Shown here: piece by piece, positions 17,537 to 26,675 of the stretch
Numbering within the stretch: position 1 is the stretch's first letter
Layout: the number at the start of each line of letters is the position of its first letter
Source: Planctomycetia bacterium
GTDB taxonomy: Bacteria > Planctomycetota > Planctomycetia > Pirellulales > Thermoguttaceae
NCBI GenBank assembly: GCA_030535245.1
Contig: JAUNBJ010000022.1
Coordinates: 1 to 38,470, forward strand
DNA: 38,470 nt
Direction of reading: 5' to 3'
Translations under genes and position numbers: made by a program
Notes under the pieces: model-generated
Database searches by the model: none
Seen by the model: only the letters and a program-made list of their open reading frames with translations
Told to the model about the DNA's origin: nothing

Positions 17537-18556
17537 TTACACGAACTTTTCCTCCCGCAGTCCAGCCAGAAATTCCATCTCCTCCCGGTTCAGGAACACG
17601 TCGCCGCTGACGGCGTTTTCCAGCACCTGTTCGGGGGTGCGGGCGCCGCAGAGGATGTGCGTTTTGTTGTAAAACGTAATTGTCCACGCGATAATCAGTT
17701 GCCCGATGGTGAGTTGCCGCCGCTGGGCAATCGGTTCTAATTTTTGCAGCATGGCGTTCACCCGCGTGATGTTGTCCGGCTTGAAACGCTCCATCGTCGA
17801 GCGGATGTCCGTGTCGGGAAAGTGCCGGTCGGGAGCCATTTTGCCGGTCAAAAGCCCCATGGCCAACGGCGAGTACGGCAACAGACTGGCGTTTTTCTGA
17901 CGGCACAGATCCAGGATTCCGTTCTCCTCGATCCCCCGGTCGATGAAGCTGAATCGCTCCTGCGAAACGTCCACACGCCCCACCGCCATGTACCGACGGA
18001 GCTGTTCCGGCGTGGCGTTGGAAACCCCGATGGCCCGAATCTTCCCCTCCCGTTTCAGGTCGAGCAGCGTTCCCATCGTCTCCTCAATCGGAATGGTGCT
18101 TTCTTGGGTGTGCGTCTGGTACAGGTCGATGTAATCCGTCCCCAAACGTTGTAAACTCCATTCCACTTCCTTGCGAATCGAGTCGGGATGAAGGCAGATG
18201 TAAACCTTCCAGTCGTGATCGGTTTCGGTGCCGAAGCCGGACGTACTTCCATAAAGGTAAAATTCTCCCTTGCCCGGCTCCAGTTCCCCTTTCGTCCAGC
18301 GAACACCGCATTTGGTGGCCAACACCACGTTATCACGGTGCCCACGAATCGCCTTGCCGACGATTTCTTCCGACAACCCATACCCGTACATCGGGGCGGT
18401 GTCGATTAAATTGATGCCCCGGTCGATCGCCGAACGCAACGCGTCCACCGATTTTTTCTCGTCCGTACCGCCCCACAACCACCCGCCGATGGCCCACGTG
18501 CCAAATCCGATGACGGATGCCTGAATTTTCGTATTGCCAAGCGCTCGATACTGCAT
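17537..18556 (-). CDS. aldo/keto reductase
   Basis: The 339-aa product is an NAD(P)H-dependent oxidoreductase of the aldo/keto reductase superfamily (TIM barrel). The catalytic tetrad is complete: D52 and Y57 in LIDTAPMYGYG, K82 in LATKCG, and H149 in LYQTHT. GVSNATPEQL, the segment after the family's GVSN strand, and a C-terminal coenzyme-binding region are also present. It resembles the general-stress/YhdN-type subgroup. The segment 88-118 (GELEPGKGEFYLYG...) is an insertion of about 30 residues. It lies 21 nt after the HzsA-like gene on the same strand, so the two are probably co-transcribed. Its stop is only 4 bp from the stop of the convergent kinase gene. Substrate unknown. Confidence 0.9.
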   Translation of the reverse strand: MQYRALGNTKIQASVIGFGTWAIGGWLWGGTDEKKSVDALRSAIDRGINLIDTAPMYGYGLSEEIVGKAIRGHRDNVVLATKCGVRWTKGELEPGKGEFYLYGSTSGFGTETDHDWKVYICLHPDSIRKEVEWSLQRLGTDYIDLYQTHTQESTIPIEETMGTLLDLKREGKIRAIGVSNATPEQLRRYMAVGRVDVSQERFSFIDRGIEENGILDLCRQKNASLLPYSPLAMGLLTGKMAPDRHFPDTDIRSTMERFKPDNITRVNAMLQKLEPIAQRRQLTIGQLIIAWTITFYNKTHILCGARTPEQVLENAVSGDVFLNREEMEFLAGLREEKFV

Positions 18557-18577
18557 GATCCACTCCTCGTGTTGGTT

Positions 18578-21500
18578 TCAGGGTTCGCATACGACACGGA
18601 ATCCCACGTCGAATACGTTGTGATACGGCTGGAAATAACGGCGGGAATCGATCGTGCTCCACCGTGCCGGGGTGTACCACGAACCACCGACGACTATTTT
18701 TTTCCCCTCTTTTTCCGAACGCGTCCATTCCGCCACGTTCCCGAACAGGTCGTAAAATCCCCACGGATTCGGGCGATAACTCCCCACCATCGCGCTTACC
18801 CGACTGCGGTCGTCCACGTTGGAATCCGCAATCCGCCATGGCGGTAATGCCCCGGTACGCCCCAGCCAGCCGAACGGATTGATCCGCTGGTTGGAAATGT
18901 CGGACAGGTTCTCGTAAAGGGCGTAATCGACGTTCTTATCGCCGAACCAGAACGGGGTCGTCGTCCCCGCCGCAGCCGCCAGACGCCATTGCTCCTCGGT
19001 CGGGAGTGAGAATTTCCTTCCCGTCTTTTCCGAAAGCCACTTGCAGTATGCCTGCGCCTCGTGCCACGAAACCCGCGCTACCGGCTGATTTGCCCGCGAA
19101 AGCAGCCATCCCGATTCCCCCGGACTGAAATGGATGTAGTCGCCATACTCGATTCCCGTGTCGTGCGACGGGTCGAACTGGGCAAACTGAGCGTTCGTGA
19201 TTTCACACGCACTCATGGAATATTTTTGTCCCGGAACGGCAATCATTTCCAGCCCCGCGACCCTTTCCGAGGAGGTCGGCACGGCAGGCACCTTCACCGG
19301 AGCCGTTCGCGGCGTGTTGTCGTCCTTGTGCGGATAGACCACCTGTTGCGGTTTCTCGACCGGCGGGTAATCGTCCGGATTCTCGGCCAGCTGTTCGTCG
19401 GTATGTCCGTAAAGCTGCCGCAGCGCCAGCCGTCGTTCGTACTGATGTTTCACCAACGGAGCGATCTGGTAGTTCCGCGACTCGCCCCAACTCCCGTAGA
19501 ACGGCGCGTTCAGATCAATCCACGCGTTGAGTTTGTCCCACGATTCCCTATCCAGTTGCACGTCGTAATGTCCCTGCTGCAAAAGCTGCACCAGATGCGT
19601 GGAGTCGGCGTAAAACTCGAACGGTTTGTGGACTCCCATCTGGCTTTCTTTCGTCTGGGTACGCACGTACCGACGCAGATGATAATACGACGGCGAAAAC
19701 CGCGACGCCTGATTGTATCCATTCGGATGATCAAACGCCGGTACGGGATAGCTGTCCTTGAACGACACGGCGTTCTTTTCCTCGTGGCAATCCACGCAAT
19801 ATTTATCCAAAATCGGCTGAATCTCCCGACGGAAACGGAACCCGCGAACCGCTCCGTAAAACGGCGTGATCGGCACCGGCGGTTTCTTCGACGCGATCGG
19901 AATCCGCATCGGCGGCACGGCGGAGTTCTGCTCCTCGTGACACCCGGTACACGAAACCTGCTCGCCCGGCATGGCGGTTGTCCAGCTTCGCATGTACTGG
20001 ATGGCCCGACCCTCCTTGTCCAGCGGCTGGAACGCCACCGGCGTGTTGGCCGGAATCGTGAAACTGGCCGAACCATCTTCGTAAACCGGCACCGTCCCCA
20101 AAATACGCTTGGGATCCCACGGCCCGTCCAGCCCCACGCTGTGCGGCTCCGCCCCCATCCCCTGATATGCAAACTCGTACGTAAAAATTCGCAGTGCCTT
20201 CACCGTCCCACGCGGTACGCCCGGCAGCCCCTGCCCATAGTAAATGTCGGCAAGGAACACGTCGGCGTCGGTGCGATCCCGATTCGTCCGATCTGGCAAC
20301 ACCGGTGGTCGCGGCGTCTTACGCAACGGAATCGGTTCCAGCATGGCAAATCCCGGCTCCTGCACCAACGGCACGATATTGTCGAACAGATCCACCAGAC
20401 AGATTCGCCAGCCCGCGCTTCGGTCGGTCTTGCACGATACCAGGAACACCTTGTCCGTTATCGGATAGGGATGAACGAACAACGGCACCGTCTGCGCAAT
20501 CGGGTAATCCAACACCACCCGTTCCACCGGCTTGCCCCAGCCCGGAATCCGCTGCACCGCCCCTTCCGTTTCGCGACGCCCCAGCGACGGGTCGTAAAGC
20601 ACCAAATCCCCCACCCGCGGCAGGTCGTGATGCCCCGTGAAAATGGCTACAAAACGGGATTTCGTCCCCGGAACCGGGCGGGCGTAAAACATCGCGTTGG
20701 GAAAATACGAACCGCTGCCGTAGTATTCGGTCTGATTCGTTCCGTCGGGATTCATGTGGAAGAGGATCCGCGAAAAAGCGTGCGGCAGATCGGAATATTC
20801 CCATCGCAAATACATCACCCGACCGTTGGGCAAAAGCGTCGGGCACCAGTCGTGATCCTGCTCCAACGTAAGCTGCGTGATTTTCCCATCCGCCGCGTTC
20901 TTTCGATACAAATTGCAGACATGCCCGCTGCCGTTCACGCACGGAACCCCCGTGAAACAGGCCGTCGAGCAGAACACCAGACTATCGTCCGGCAAATAGC
21001 ACGCGTCGTAATTCTCGACGTCGGAATCTTCAATCGTCGGGATTTTGCGGCACTCTCGCGTGTCGAAAACGTATTCCCACAGCCGGAATCGGTTCCCCTC
21101 CACATCGGGCGCCGGCATGGAAAACAGCACCCGATCCGCGTCGAAATGCAGCTCCATGTCCCCCACAAAGAAATCGTTCGGCGGTGTAAACAGCGTTTCC
21201 ACCTGCCCGGTTTTCAGGTCGTACTGGCAGATCGTGTTCTGGTATCCCGCCTTGGGAAGTTCCGAGTTGCTCCCATGATTGACCGGGAAACCGAGCTTCG
21301 ACCCGTTCCGACGCAGGAACAGAATTTTGTCAAAATCCAACCCCGGATTCGCCAGCAACGCCTCTTTCCGCAGCGCCGCGAACGCTTCCGGGTCGTTGTT
21401 TTCGCCCGACTCAAACGGTTCCAGACGTTTCAAAAACTCCGGCCCCAACGGGTATTGGCTGCCATACGTCGCTATCAAATCCTCCACCGCACGCCGCAGC

Positions 21501-22303
21501 GCCGCCGTCGGCAGTTTCCGCACTGGGGGAATCGGGTGGAGCAACCGTTCCCTGTCCGCGTCGTTTACCGTCCCGCAGAGCAGGTTCTTCAAAAACGTCT
21601 CCGTATTCGTTTGGAATCCTGCCGACGCGCGGTCGTACATCGGAGAAAAACGAACGTTCCACACCCAGACGCCGCTTGTCCCCACCGGGAGAAAGACCAG
21701 CGGATTGTCCGGCCCTGCCGGAACCGTCGCCACCTTCACCGCATCTTCCGACATGATTTCACACTTCTGATATGCCGGATAGACCGCGTTCGTGAACCAG
21801 AACACCTCCCTGTCGGACGTTAACCCCTTCCATAGAAAAATCCCCTCGTCCGCCGGAACCAGTCCCGACTGATGGCGGTCGTCGGACATTGGCAGCGCCT
21901 GCGTCGTCACGGTTCCCAGCCCCAGCGTCTCCACCAGCCCCGCCGTGCCGCCCATGAAAAACAGCGTGCGATTCCCCGCCTGCAAAAATTCCCGGAGTTT
22001 TTGTGCCGCCCCATCCGAAAACAGCGCCCCTTCCCGACGCATGGTGTCCCCCGCATGGACCCAGATTTTCTGGAAATCTTCCAACGACACGTCGTTTCCC
22101 GAAAAATCGACGATACGCCCGTCGTCCGTCGGATAGAGTTTCTGGATCTCAGGAAAAAGACGTTCCCCCACTTCCACCGCCCAGCCCGCTTGCAGGTCGG
22201 GAACCCTCCCTGCCGGCTGGTCCAGCAATAACGCGATTTTCTCCGCAGCAAACGACGGAACGCAACTCAACAACATCAGAATCAGGCAGACTTTTTTCAT
22301 CAT
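18578..22303 (-). CDS. secreted fusion: GATase-like, HzsA-like propeller, diheme c and SUMF1-like domains
   Basis: The 1241-aa protein has a signal peptide (about 1-20; GGAG before the first ATG). Residues 21-245 look like a class-I glutamine-amidotransferase/ThuA-type fold (KIWVHAGD, LREFLQAGNRTLFFMGG) without an obvious catalytic Cys nucleophile. Residues 320-770 resemble the middle domain of hydrazine synthase subunit alpha (DKILFLRRNGSK, DHDWCPTLLPNGRVMYLRWEY, AIFTGHHDLPRVGDLVLYDP). Two c-type heme motifs follow, CTGCH at 785-789 and CVDCH at 836-840. A SUMF1/FGE-like fold ends the protein (about 1017-1241; VSWHEAQAYCKWLSEKTGRKFSLPTEEQW, GNVAEW, VVGGSW), but the Cys pair used by formylglycine-generating enzyme is missing. 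HzsA-like proteins are common in planctomycetes that do not perform anammox, so hydrazine synthesis should not be assumed. A periplasmic redox or substrate-binding role is likely. Confidence 0.85.
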   Translation of the reverse strand: MMKKVCLILMLLSCVPSFAAEKIALLLDQPAGRVPDLQAGWAVEVGERLFPEIQKLYPTDDGRIVDFSGNDVSLEDFQKIWVHAGDTMRREGALFSDGAAQKLREFLQAGNRTLFFMGGTAGLVETLGLGTVTTQALPMSDDRHQSGLVPADEGIFLWKGLTSDREVFWFTNAVYPAYQKCEIMSEDAVKVATVPAGPDNPLVFLPVGTSGVWVWNVRFSPMYDRASAGFQTNTETFLKNLLCGTVNDADRERLLHPIPPVRKLPTAALRRAVEDLIATYGSQYPLGPEFLKRLEPFESGENNDPEAFAALRKEALLANPGLDFDKILFLRRNGSKLGFPVNHGSNSELPKAGYQNTICQYDLKTGQVETLFTPPNDFFVGDMELHFDADRVLFSMPAPDVEGNRFRLWEYVFDTRECRKIPTIEDSDVENYDACYLPDDSLVFCSTACFTGVPCVNGSGHVCNLYRKNAADGKITQLTLEQDHDWCPTLLPNGRVMYLRWEYSDLPHAFSRILFHMNPDGTNQTEYYGSGSYFPNAMFYARPVPGTKSRFVAIFTGHHDLPRVGDLVLYDPSLGRRETEGAVQRIPGWGKPVERVVLDYPIAQTVPLFVHPYPITDKVFLVSCKTDRSAGWRICLVDLFDNIVPLVQEPGFAMLEPIPLRKTPRPPVLPDRTNRDRTDADVFLADIYYGQGLPGVPRGTVKALRIFTYEFAYQGMGAEPHSVGLDGPWDPKRILGTVPVYEDGSASFTIPANTPVAFQPLDKEGRAIQYMRSWTTAMPGEQVSCTGCHEEQNSAVPPMRIPIASKKPPVPITPFYGAVRGFRFRREIQPILDKYCVDCHEEKNAVSFKDSYPVPAFDHPNGYNQASRFSPSYYHLRRYVRTQTKESQMGVHKPFEFYADSTHLVQLLQQGHYDVQLDRESWDKLNAWIDLNAPFYGSWGESRNYQIAPLVKHQYERRLALRQLYGHTDEQLAENPDDYPPVEKPQQVVYPHKDDNTPRTAPVKVPAVPTSSERVAGLEMIAVPGQKYSMSACEITNAQFAQFDPSHDTGIEYGDYIHFSPGESGWLLSRANQPVARVSWHEAQAYCKWLSEKTGRKFSLPTEEQWRLAAAAGTTTPFWFGDKNVDYALYENLSDISNQRINPFGWLGRTGALPPWRIADSNVDDRSRVSAMVGSYRPNPWGFYDLFGNVAEWTRSEKEGKKIVVGGSWYTPARWSTIDSRRYFQPYHNVFDVGFRVVCEP

Positions 22304-22329
22304 TTTCTCCTTCAGGCAGGTTTTTCTTC

Positions 22330-22358
22330 AGTATAAAATTTCACCCACCAAAAAGCAA
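22330..22358 (-). promoter_or_regulatory. sigma-70-type promoter of the HzsA-like/AKR unit
   Basis: On the minus strand TTGCTT (plus 22353-22358) is 17 bp from TATACT (22330-22335). Start near 22323 gives a very short leader before the ATG at 22303. A divergent promoter of the same type lies about 60 bp away. Confidence 0.55.
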
Positions 22359-22417
22359 GCGGGGCGGCCAAATTTTCCGCCTGTTTACGTGCGTCCCCCA
22401 AAAAAATCCTCCGGGGC

Positions 22418-22446
22418 TTGCTTCCCAACGAAATTTTTTTTACAAT
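22418..22446 (+). promoter_or_regulatory. sigma-70-type promoter of the metallophosphoesterase gene
   Basis: TTGCTT at 22418-22423 and TACAAT at 22441-22446 are separated by 17 bp. The start near 22453 leaves a leader of about 48 nt with GGAAGGAG before the ATG at 22501. Confidence 0.6.
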
Positions 22447-22500
22447 AGAAGTGGATTTTAGAATCATTTCCCCATTATTTCCTTTCAGGAAGGAGTTCCC

Positions 22501-23559
22501 ATGAAGAATCTCAAATGTTTGCTTTGGCTTGGAATCCTCTGGCTTGCCGTATCGTGCGTGCTTGCGGAAGAACCCACGTACCAGCCGCCCCAGCTCGAAC
22601 AGCCCGATCACTGGACGATGGTGGTTTTCCCCGACCCGCAACAGTACACCTGCGAGCACAACTTCCCGATTTACCAGATCATGATGAACTGGATCACCGA
22701 AAATATCAAGCCGCTGAACATCCAAAACGTCGTCTGCGTCGGCGATCTGGTCAATAACAACAAGTCGGACAAGCAGTGGGAATACACCTCCCGCGCGTTT
22801 GCGAAGCTGGACGGGAAACTCCCCTACGTCGTCTGTACCGGCAACCACGACCATGGCGGCCCCAAAGTCTCCGCCGACACCCGCGATACCCAGCTGGACA
22901 AATACTTCCCCGCCTCCCGGAACCCGCTCTGGAAAAATACCCTCGTCGAGCAGATGGAAAATCCGTTCGGACAGAAAACGCTTGAGTTGGCCGCCTACCA
23001 GACCACCGCTCCCGGCGGTCAAAAGCTGCTCTACATCGCGCTCCCGTTTGCACCCAACGACGCCATGCTGGGCTGGGCCAAAAGCCTGACGGAAAAATAC
23101 GCCGACCATTTCGTCATCCTCGTCACCCACCAGTACCTGCTGCCCCACAAACGTGGCAATCTGCTGGATCCTGCCAAGAATTACCAGGTTCAGAGAAACG
23201 ACGGCGGGGCCAACGGGGTGGAAATCTGGGAGAAACTCGTCAAACCGGCGAAAAATATCCGCATGGTGCTTTGCGGCCACCACTCGGCCAACAACTGCAT
23301 GGAAGATAGCGTAGGTTTCCGAATGGAGAAAAACGACGCTGGAAAAACCGTCTACCAGATGATCTTCGACACCCAGGCCCTCGGTGGGGGCTTTGGCGGA
23401 AACGGCGGCGACGGCTGGCTCCGAATGCTGGAGTTTTCCAAAGACATGAAACGGGTCAAGGCGTACACCTTCTCCCCCCTGTTCGCCATTTCCCCCGTGA
23501 CGCAATTCCTTGCACGCGATAAGGCCGATTACTGCGAATTTTCGTTCGAGATCGACTGA
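22501..23559 (+). CDS. secreted calcineurin-like metallophosphoesterase
   Basis: The 352-aa product has a signal peptide (cleavage probably after VLA at about 22) and the five metal-binding blocks of the calcineurin-like superfamily: D45-P-Q (in place of the common DxH), G-D82-L-V-N-N, G-N-H116-D117, T-H-Q (about 216) and G-H-H (about 260). These coordinate a dinuclear metal centre for phosphoester hydrolysis. The DxQ version is typical of a large secreted clade with unknown substrates (phosphomonoesters, nucleotides or phospholipids). A Gly-rich stretch (ALGGGFGGNGGDG) lies near 295-307. It is transcribed divergently from the HzsA-like gene and convergently to the glycosyltransferase. It is C-rich in its coding strand, unlike most plus-strand genes further right. 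Confidence 0.87.
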   Translation: MKNLKCLLWLGILWLAVSCVLAEEPTYQPPQLEQPDHWTMVVFPDPQQYTCEHNFPIYQIMMNWITENIKPLNIQNVVCVGDLVNNNKSDKQWEYTSRAFAKLDGKLPYVVCTGNHDHGGPKVSADTRDTQLDKYFPASRNPLWKNTLVEQMENPFGQKTLELAAYQTTAPGGQKLLYIALPFAPNDAMLGWAKSLTEKYADHFVILVTHQYLLPHKRGNLLDPAKNYQVQRNDGGANGVEIWEKLVKPAKNIRMVLCGHHSANNCMEDSVGFRMEKNDAGKTVYQMIFDTQALGGGFGGNGGDGWLRMLEFSKDMKRVKAYTFSPLFAISPVTQFLARDKADYCEFSFEID

Positions 23560-23617
23560 CATTCCGTCGAAACATGCCGTGCCGTCCGTTTCCCTCCGAA
23601 GCGGGCGGCGCTGCGGT

Positions 23618-24805
23618 TCACAAATTTTTCAGCTTCTCACGAAACGCGTCCAGCTCGTATCGAGCCGCAGCATGAATGGCACTTTGCCGCATCTGTCGCA
23701 GCCGTTCCTCATCCCGCAGAATCTGCCGTGTCAGGTCGACAAGCTCCTCCTGAGAACTCCACAGAAACCCGTCCCGATTGTGACGCACCACTTCCGGAAC
23801 CCCCCCTGCGTGATACACCAGCGGAACCGCCCCGGACGCCATCGCCTCGACCGCCGTCATGCCAAAATGCTCCATTCGTTCCGGATATTTGTACTCGTTC
23901 ACCCCATACCCCGTCGCATGCCAGAGACAGAGGGCCTGCGACAACGCCTCCCGAACCCCCTGCCCCGGAGCGTTCACCACGATCTCCACCGGAAGATTCC
24001 CCGCACGCCGCCGTAACGACTCCACAAACGCCACGTCGTCCGGATGCTCGGAACAGGTTCCCATCATGCGAAAACGGATTCCCCGACCGTCGATTTCCTT
24101 CCGATTTGCCCGGTACAGTTTTTGAAACGTTTCCAGAAGCACATCCTGACGCTTCCAATTCCCGGCGAAAAATCGGCCCAACGACAAAATCAGCGGCTTT
24201 TTCTCGCCCGGCGTCAACGTAGAACGAAGCGGCATGGGAAGCACCTGCGGCGAAATCCCCCACCGCACTTTGGCCCAGCGACGTGTAAATTCCGACAGGC
24301 AAATCCACGTATCGTACGACGAAAACCGACACCGCCATTCCAACGCGTGATATTTGCTTTTCAGAAAACGTGTCAGAAAAGATTGCCGCCTCCACTCCGA
24401 ACAGGTATGACCATGAAATTCCTCAAACGTCACCGACGGAAACGGCACCAGCAAAATTCCCCGCTTCGCCCGATGGAATACCGGCGGTTCCTTGCCCGAC
24501 GCGATGAAAACATCGTACGGTTCGCTGTACTCCCGGCAGTACCGAAACTCCGCCGATAACCGACGGTACGGGTTCCAGGTCGAAAGTTTTTCCCGCTCCC
24601 CCCTCTCTACGTACCGAAACGAAACCCGCGAAAAATCCAGTTCCAGCATCTCCGCCATCTTCGCCCAGTCCGGCGACGTTTCGTGATGGACTATTTCCAC
24701 CTGATTCTCTGCATCCTCGGAAAGAATCTGCGCAATCACCCCCGCCACGCGTTCCTCCCCCCCCGCGTGCCCCCAATATCGTTGATAAACGCCAATCTTC
24801 TTCAA
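23618..24805 (-). CDS. GT4-type glycosyltransferase
   Basis: The 395-aa product looks like a GT-B glycosyltransferase of the GT4 group, with an N-terminal acceptor domain (KIGVYQRYWGHAGGEERVAGVIAQIL) and a C-terminal nucleotide-sugar domain. The latter contains LILSLGRFFAGNWKRQD, the E-x7-E-like block EHFGMTAVEAMASGAVPLV and HAGGVPEVV. The YPERMEHFG sequence just before the second block resembles eukaryotic ALG11-type enzymes. Donor and acceptor are unknown. It lies 150 nt downstream of the rmlC-like gene on the same strand, so a role in the same surface polysaccharide is reasonable. The spacer between holds a degenerate repeat. Confidence 0.86.
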   Translation of the reverse strand: MKKIGVYQRYWGHAGGEERVAGVIAQILSEDAENQVEIVHHETSPDWAKMAEMLELDFSRVSFRYVERGEREKLSTWNPYRRLSAEFRYCREYSEPYDVFIASGKEPPVFHRAKRGILLVPFPSVTFEEFHGHTCSEWRRQSFLTRFLKSKYHALEWRCRFSSYDTWICLSEFTRRWAKVRWGISPQVLPMPLRSTLTPGEKKPLILSLGRFFAGNWKRQDVLLETFQKLYRANRKEIDGRGIRFRMMGTCSEHPDDVAFVESLRRRAGNLPVEIVVNAPGQGVREALSQALCLWHATGYGVNEYKYPERMEHFGMTAVEAMASGAVPLVYHAGGVPEVVRHNRDGFLWSSQEELVDLTRQILRDEERLRQMRQSAIHAAARYELDAFREKLKNL

Positions 24806-24879
24806 ACTTCTTCAAAACCAAACGCGATGGAATTGATATATTGATAATTACCCTTGTTCGGACTTTAGTTTTTTGAGGG

Positions 24880-24945
24880 GTGAATGGAAACTGCCAGCCA
24901 TCAACTACCAGCCACCAGCCATCAACAACCAATCACCAATTATTC
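24880..24945. repeat. degenerate CCA-rich short repeats
   Basis: Between rmlC-like and glycosyltransferase genes there is a run of imperfect words such as CCAGCCATCAAC, ACCAGCCACC and CAATCACCAATTA. The pattern resembles a decayed version of the ATTAACC-type tandem words elsewhere in the window. Confidence 0.4.
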
Positions 24946-24955
24946 TGCCGTAGAG

Positions 24956-25423
24956 CTACGCCATGGAGTACGGGCTATCCGGTTCGTTTTCGTGGCGGAT
25001 TTCGTCAACCGGTTCTGTTTTGCCCCAGCCGGCATAGAGGCGATCTGGATAATTCAGACACCAGCCAGGAACGTCGCTGATGCAACGATATCCGTGCACC
25101 ACTCCGGGCGGAACGATCACCCGGGTCGGTACATCGGCACCCAAATCGGCGACCCAGTGGTTCCCGAACGTGGGGGAATCCTGACGGGCATCCCACAAAC
25201 TCAACCGGAACGTCCCAGGCCCCAAAAACACGAAAATATCGGTTTGCTCCCGGTGTTCATGCGGGCCACGACAAACCCCCGGCAGCGTTTCGCTCAGGTA
25301 CGACATCTGCGGTACCACGTTTTCCGGAAGTTCATCCTGCCGAAACGTTTCCGCCAACCAGCCGCGAGCGTCACAATATTTTTTGAGGGGGGTAATCACC
25401 ACCCCCTGAATTTCCTGATTCAT
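24956..25423 (-). CDS. dTDP-4-dehydrorhamnose 3,5-epimerase-like cupin
   Basis: I start it at the ATG at 25423, which overlaps the rmlA stop as ATGA; the longer reading frame has no better site. The 155-aa product is an RmlC-type cupin. It has the opening [18 protein letters not shown], then R-G-P-H-E-H-R-E (standing where RmlC has RGLHYQ, with the active-site His), VFVFLG-like strands, and [12 protein letters not shown], which matches the conserved P-x-G-x-x-H-G block. It is shorter than classical RmlC (about 180). The altered RG[LP]H loop leaves open whether it is a 3,5-epimerase or a related sugar isomerase. With rmlA next to it, dTDP-sugar synthesis is the likely pathway. rmlB and rmlD are not in the window. 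Confidence 0.8.
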   Translation of the reverse strand: MNQEIQGVVITPLKKYCDARGWLAETFRQDELPENVVPQMSYLSETLPGVCRGPHEHREQTDIFVFLGPGTFRLSLWDARQDSPTFGNHWVADLGADVPTRVIVPPGVVHGYRCISDVPGWCLNYPDRLYAGWGKTEPVDEIRHENEPDSPYSMA

Positions 25424-26307
25424 GATTCCTGATCCTTCCATTCCAAAACACGTTTCATGTAACCACAATATTCGTTCTTGTGCCGGTTTGCCAGCTCCAG
25501 ATACGCTTCCTTCGTGATGAATCCGTATCGCAGGGCGATTTCCTCAAGGCATGCCACTTTCAGCCCCTGTCGGTGCTCGATGGTTTCCATGAAATTGGAC
25601 GCCTGCAACAACGATTCCGGCGTTCCCGTATCCAGCCACGCGAAGCCCCGGCTGAGGATTTCAACGTGCAGCTTGCCACGATTCAGGTATTCCCGATTCA
25701 CGTCGGTAATTTCCAGCTCGCCACGGGGGGACGGTTTCAGGTTGGCGGCAATGTCCAGCACGTCGTTGTCGTAGAAGTAGAGTCCCGTGACGGCATAGTC
25801 GGAGCGGGGATTTTCCGGTTTTTCTTCGATATGCAGCGCCTTGCCGTCGTTGTCAAAATCGACCACGCCGTAGCGGTGTGGGTCCCGAACCCGATACGCG
25901 AACACGGTCGCCCCGTCGGTACGCGACGCCGCGCGTGCCAGCAGTTTGCGGAATCCCTGCCCGTAGAAGATATTGTCGCCCAAAATCAGCGATACGGAAT
26001 CGTTTCCGACAAATTCCCGCCCCAAAATAAACGCCTGTGCCAGCCCACCCGGATGGGGCTGCACGACGTATTGCAACCGAATCCCCCACTGGGAACCGTC
26101 GCCCAAAAGCCGCTGAAAGGCCGCCTGGTCTTCGGGAGTGGTAATGACCAGAATATCCCGAATCTGCGACATCATCAGCACCGACAGCGGATAGTAGACC
26201 ATCGGTTTGTCGTACACCGGTAACATCTGCTTGCTGCAACCGATTGTCATCGGGTGAAGGCGCGTTCCGGCCCCTCCTGCTAAAATGATCCCTTTTTGTG
26301 TCGTCAT
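25420..26307 (-). CDS. rmlA: glucose-1-phosphate thymidylyltransferase RmlA
   Basis: The 295-aa product is a full-length RmlA, which makes dTDP-glucose from dTTP and glucose 1-phosphate, the first step to dTDP-rhamnose and related sugars. It shows the nucleotidyltransferase signature [13 protein letters not shown] (about 9-21), [17 protein letters not shown], the family block [41 protein letters not shown], and the C-terminal [12 protein letters not shown]. An AGGAGATGCC lies before the ATG. It heads the unit rmlA, rmlC-like, probably glycosyltransferase, with a good promoter upstream. Confidence 0.95.
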   Translation of the reverse strand: MTTQKGIILAGGAGTRLHPMTIGCSKQMLPVYDKPMVYYPLSVLMMSQIRDILVITTPEDQAAFQRLLGDGSQWGIRLQYVVQPHPGGLAQAFILGREFVGNDSVSLILGDNIFYGQGFRKLLARAASRTDGATVFAYRVRDPHRYGVVDFDNDGKALHIEEKPENPRSDYAVTGLYFYDNDVLDIAANLKPSPRGELEITDVNREYLNRGKLHVEILSRGFAWLDTGTPESLLQASNFMETIEHRQGLKVACLEEIALRYGFITKEAYLELANRHKNEYCGYMKRVLEWKDQES

Positions 26308-26331
26308 GGCATCTCCTTTCCTGTTTTTTAT

Positions 26332-26360
26332 ATTTTACCAAATGGGAGACGAAAACGCAA
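26332..26360 (-). promoter_or_regulatory. sigma-70-type promoter of rmlA
   Basis: On the minus strand TTGCGT (plus 26355-26360) and TAAAAT (26332-26337) are separated by 17 bp. Start is near 26325, about 18 nt before the ATG. Confidence 0.6.
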
Positions 26361-26601
26361 GGATACCTCCCGCACCTTTTCCTTTTTTAATCTTTTTACA
26401 AGGCGCCTAAAATGTTTCTAAAATGTCAATATGAAAAAAAAAAAACGGCATTCAAATCATCATTGATTTTAGGAATAAAAAGGCACTTGCAGACGACCTG
26501 TATACTAATATGTTTCGCTATATTTTTATCAAATGGAAAGAAAAACAGTGGAAATTTGGTAAAATTTTAATATTTTTTGGAAAAATTGGCGTTGCGGGTG
26601 G

Positions 26602-26630
26602 TTGACATTGCTGTAATAGCGTGGTATCCT
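26602..26630 (+). promoter_or_regulatory. sigma-70-type promoter of the PEP-CTERM gene
   Basis: TTGACA at 26602-26607 and TATCCT at 26625-26630 are exactly 17 bp apart. Start is near 26637, leaving a leader of about 39 nt. No clear Shine-Dalgarno precedes the ATG at 26676. Confidence 0.65.
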
Positions 26631-26675
26631 ACTGGACGGTTTTTTTAAGAATATGTTTTTGTTTCCAATACTGCC

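Larger units (their letters stand above)
26308..26675. other. AT-rich divergent intergenic region between rmlA and the PEP-CTERM gene
   Basis: This 368-nt stretch is markedly AT-rich compared with the flanks. It holds the rmlA promoter at its left end and the PEP-CTERM promoter at its right end. In the middle I see only homopolymer A runs (near 26431-26442) and a short dyad AAATCA-TCAT-TGATTT near 26455-26470. No ORF with a believable start is visible. Confidence 0.6.

Noticed and set aside
19061..21823. A 920-codon open frame on the plus strand, antisense to the HzsA-like gene
   Set aside because: Its translation is Arg/His/Pro-rich without domain motifs, and the minus strand encodes a clear multidomain protein with signal peptide and heme motifs. 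It is a codon-usage shadow.
18578..22303. A true anammox hydrazine synthase
   Set aside because: Only an HzsA-like domain is present, fused to unrelated domains, with no HzsB/HzsC or hydrazine dehydrogenase nearby. Similar proteins occur in non-anammox planctomycetes.
26308..26675. Replication origin in the AT-rich gap
   Set aside because: AT-richness and a nearby skew change are suggestive, but I see no DnaA-box cluster and no dnaA, dnaN or gidA neighbours.
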